Part shown: positions 62,301-64,000 of the stretch, in pieces
How the letters are laid out: each line of letters starts with the position of its first letter
How positions within the stretch are numbered: position 1 is the first letter of the stretch
Source: Pelagerythrobacter rhizovicinus
GTDB taxonomy: Bacteria; Pseudomonadota; Alphaproteobacteria; Sphingomonadales; Sphingomonadaceae
Assembly: GCF_004135625.1 (NCBI RefSeq)
Contig: NZ_SDPV01000001.1
Location: forward strand, 1,548,501-1,612,500
Direction: 5' to 3'
DNA length: 64,000 bases
Position numbers and translations under genes: made by a program
The notes under the pieces: model-generated
Databases searched by the model: none
Seen by the model: the letters and a program-made list of their open reading frames with translations, nothing else
Told to the model about the DNA's origin: nothing

Positions 62301-63593
62301 TCACTCCACTCGCGGGGCGCCCGGTGAGCCCGGCGGCGTGCAGGCCCGCACCCGCTCGAGGAGAAACGCTCGCTCGCGGGCATTGCGGGTGAGCCCCGCC
62401 GCAATCTCGAACTGGCGCCTGGCTTCCGGCAGCCGGCCCGCCCGGAACAGGAAATCGCCCTTCGCGGCAGGCAGGGGCGCATAGTTCCGCAGGGCTGCGG
62501 CGCCGGAGATCTCGTCGATCATCCGCAGCCCGGCTTCGGGGCCGTAGGCCATGCTGCACGCCACCGCCCGATTGAGGTCGATCACGGGTGAGGGTGCGAC
62601 CTGGCGCAGGCGGTCGTAGAGGGCGGCAATGCGCTTCCAGTCGGTGTCACCGGCGGCGCGGGCACGCGCGTGGCAGGCGGCGAGCGCCGCTTGCAGGGCG
62701 TAAGGGCCGTCGGCGCCGCCGAGCGCCTCCGCACGGGCAAGCGCGGCAAGGCCGCGGCGGATGAGCAGCTGGTCCCATCGGGCGCGGTTCTGCTTGGTCA
62801 GCGGGACGAATCCGCCGTCGGGCGCGCTACGCGCGGAGAGCCGCGAGGCCTGCAGTTCCATCAACGCGAGCAGGCCGAGGACTTCCGGTTCGTCGGGCAT
62901 CAGCCCGGCCAGGATCCGCCCCAGCCGCTGCGCCTCCGCGCAGAGCGCCGGGCGAACGAGATCGTCGCCGCTAGTCGCCGCGTAACCTTCGTTGAAGATC
63001 AGATAGATGACCTCGAGCACCGAAGCGAGCCGCCCCGCACGCTCGCGGCCGCGCGGCACCTCGAACGCCAGTCCCGCCTCGCCGATCGCCTTCTTCGCGC
63101 GCACGATCCGCTGCGCGATCGTCGCTTCGCTGGAGAGGAACGAGCGTGCGATCTCCTCCGTCGTCAGGCCTCCAACCAGCCTTAGCGTCAGTGCGGCGCG
63201 CCCGTCCGGAGAGATTGCCGGATGGCACGCGGTGAAGATCAGGCCGAGCAGTTCGTCGCCCAGGTCGTCGTCCATTTCCGCCTCGAGTGCTTCGATCGGG
63301 GCGTGGCGCCCATCGTCGAGCTCGCGTGCGATTTCCGCATGCTTGCGCTCGAGCATCTGCTCACGACGCCGTCCATCGATCGCCCGGCGCTTGGCGACCG
63401 CCATCAGCCAGGCCCCGGGATTGCGCGGAACGCCGCCGTTCGGCCAGTCGGTCAGCGCCGCCAGCAGTGCATCCTGGGCCAGCTCTTCCGCCCGGTCCAC
63501 GTCGCACGTGTACCGCGCCAGGCCCGCAACGAGCCTGGCCCGCTCGATCCGGAAGACCGCTTCGATCGTCCGATGCGTTTCGCCCGCCGCCAT
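62301..63593 (-). CDS. ECF sigma factor with long C-terminal extension, ECF42-like
   Basis: I use ATG 63593 (MAAGETHRTIEAVFRIERAR); the frame can extend only to a TTG upstream. The 430-residue protein has sigma region 2 (TCDVDRAEELAQDALLAALT, GAWLMAVAKRRAIDGRRR), region 4 (LRLVGGLTTEEIARSFLSSE) and a 230-residue helical C-terminal domain (IYLIFNEGYAATSGDDLVRP ... NRAVACSMAYGPEAGL). That domain is typical of ECF42, which lacks a classical anti-sigma factor and is coupled to DGPF proteins. The gene next upstream is such a protein. Confidence 0.92.
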   Translation of the reverse strand: MAAGETHRTIEAVFRIERARLVAGLARYTCDVDRAEELAQDALLAALTDWPNGGVPRNPGAWLMAVAKRRAIDGRRREQMLERKHAEIARELDDGRHAPIEALEAEMDDDLGDELLGLIFTACHPAISPDGRAALTLRLVGGLTTEEIARSFLSSEATIAQRIVRAKKAIGEAGLAFEVPRGRERAGRLASVLEVIYLIFNEGYAATSGDDLVRPALCAEAQRLGRILAGLMPDEPEVLGLLALMELQASRLSARSAPDGGFVPLTKQNRARWDQLLIRRGLAALARAEALGGADGPYALQAALAACHARARAAGDTDWKRIAALYDRLRQVAPSPVIDLNRAVACSMAYGPEAGLRMIDEISGAAALRNYAPLPAAKGDFLFRAGRLPEARRQFEIAAGLTRNARERAFLLERVRACTPPGSPGAPRVE

Positions 63594-63647
63594 ACCTGCC
63601 TTCTTCCGCCAAACGGCCCGGAGAGACAAGCACGGCGGCGGATGGCG

Positions 63648-64000
63648 TTACGCGCCCGCGAGCCGCTGCTCGTTGCGCGCGTGGATCTCCGCACCTTCCG
63701 CAGTCATGTTCTCCGCGAAGTCATCCATCGAAACGACCGGCCGCAGTTCCAGTTCGCTGGGGCCGGGCATCGGATTGGGGCAGCGCTTGGCCCATGCAAG
63801 CGCCTCGTCCATGTCCTTGACCTCCCAGATCCAGAAGCCGGCGACGAGCTCGCGGGTCTCGGCAAAAGGTCCGTCGATCACGGTGCGGCTGGTGCCGTCG
63901 AACGCGATCCGCTTCCCTTCTGCGGAAGGTTTGAGCCCGTCGCCGCCGACCATCACGCCGGCATTGATCAGTTCCTCGTTGTACTTGCCCATTGCTTCGA
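63648..64000 (-). CDS. YCII-related DGPF-domain protein, partial
   Basis: The frame is open to the window edge; the first in-window Met (63992) is internal, since EAMGKYNEELINAG continues upstream in frame and matches the middle of DGPF proteins. The naming motif is present as VIDGPFAETRELVAGFWIWE, followed by DEALAWAKRCPNPMPG. Function is unknown, but genes of this family travel with ECF42 sigma factors and are among their targets. The N-terminal 30-40 residues are outside the window. Confidence 0.92.
   Translation of the reverse strand, partial: EAMGKYNEELINAGVMVGGDGLKPSAEGKRIAFDGTSRTVIDGPFAETRELVAGFWIWEVKDMDEALAWAKRCPNPMPGPSELELRPVVSMDDFAENMTAEGAEIHARNEQRLAGA

Overview
The window is a GC-rich stretch of an alphaproteobacterial chromosome. 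Gene order, interspersed palindromes and protein features point to the Sphingomonadales, probably an Erythrobacteraceae-like organism. This placement rests on gene order and remembered protein likeness, not on a database search.

Positions 1-17795 are almost entirely the minus-strand ribosomal supercluster. Read 5' to 3' on that strand it runs rpsL-rpsG-fusA-tuf, then the S10 cluster (rpsJ, rplC, rplD, rplW, rplB, rpsS, rplV, rpsC, rplP, rpmC, rpsQ), then the spc cluster (rplN, rplX, rplE, rpsN, rpsH, rplF, rplR, rpsE, rpmD, rplO, secY) and adk. An SRPBCC-fold gene follows adk where many relatives have rpsM. S5 and L3 carry long low-complexity extensions, and S12 has Arg at the position that is Lys87 in mature E. 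coli S12.

Positions 17796-41967 hold housekeeping and stress genes: an arsenic operon (arsR, arsI-like lyase, arsC, acr3), polyphosphate kinase and exopolyphosphatase, apaG-metZ, a protein-mannosyltransferase-like pair, leuB, recO, ubiK, tspO, tlyA, ilvE, and a topIB-pncC-nadE operon. They end with a GST and tRNA-Gln. ilvE is preceded by a striking leader: a full-length Shine-Dalgarno, an 18-codon ORF, competing hairpins and an intrinsic terminator.

Positions 41968-55994 look like accessory DNA. A degraded tyrosine-integrase fragment lies just after tRNA-Gln. It is followed by a LysR/aldo-keto reductase/MFS cassette and then a larger locus: NSS-family transporter, TPR protein, Tat-exported M19 dipeptidase-like protein, XRE-cupin regulator, TonB-dependent receptor, a second related TPR protein and an ALDH7-type dehydrogenase. 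Three promoter regions in this locus share a 15-bp motif, so it may be a single regulon for uptake and breakdown of a peptide or amino-acid derivative.

Positions 55995-64000 contain a metE gene reduced to its N-terminal half but still behind a cobalamin riboswitch and a perfect operator-like dyad. Next come a large epimerase/membrane-domain fusion, a PRC-barrel protein, an Xre/MbcA-RES toxin-antitoxin pair, and an ECF42-like sigma factor with a DGPF-domain protein that runs off the window. No CRISPR array, rRNA gene or intact insertion sequence was seen.
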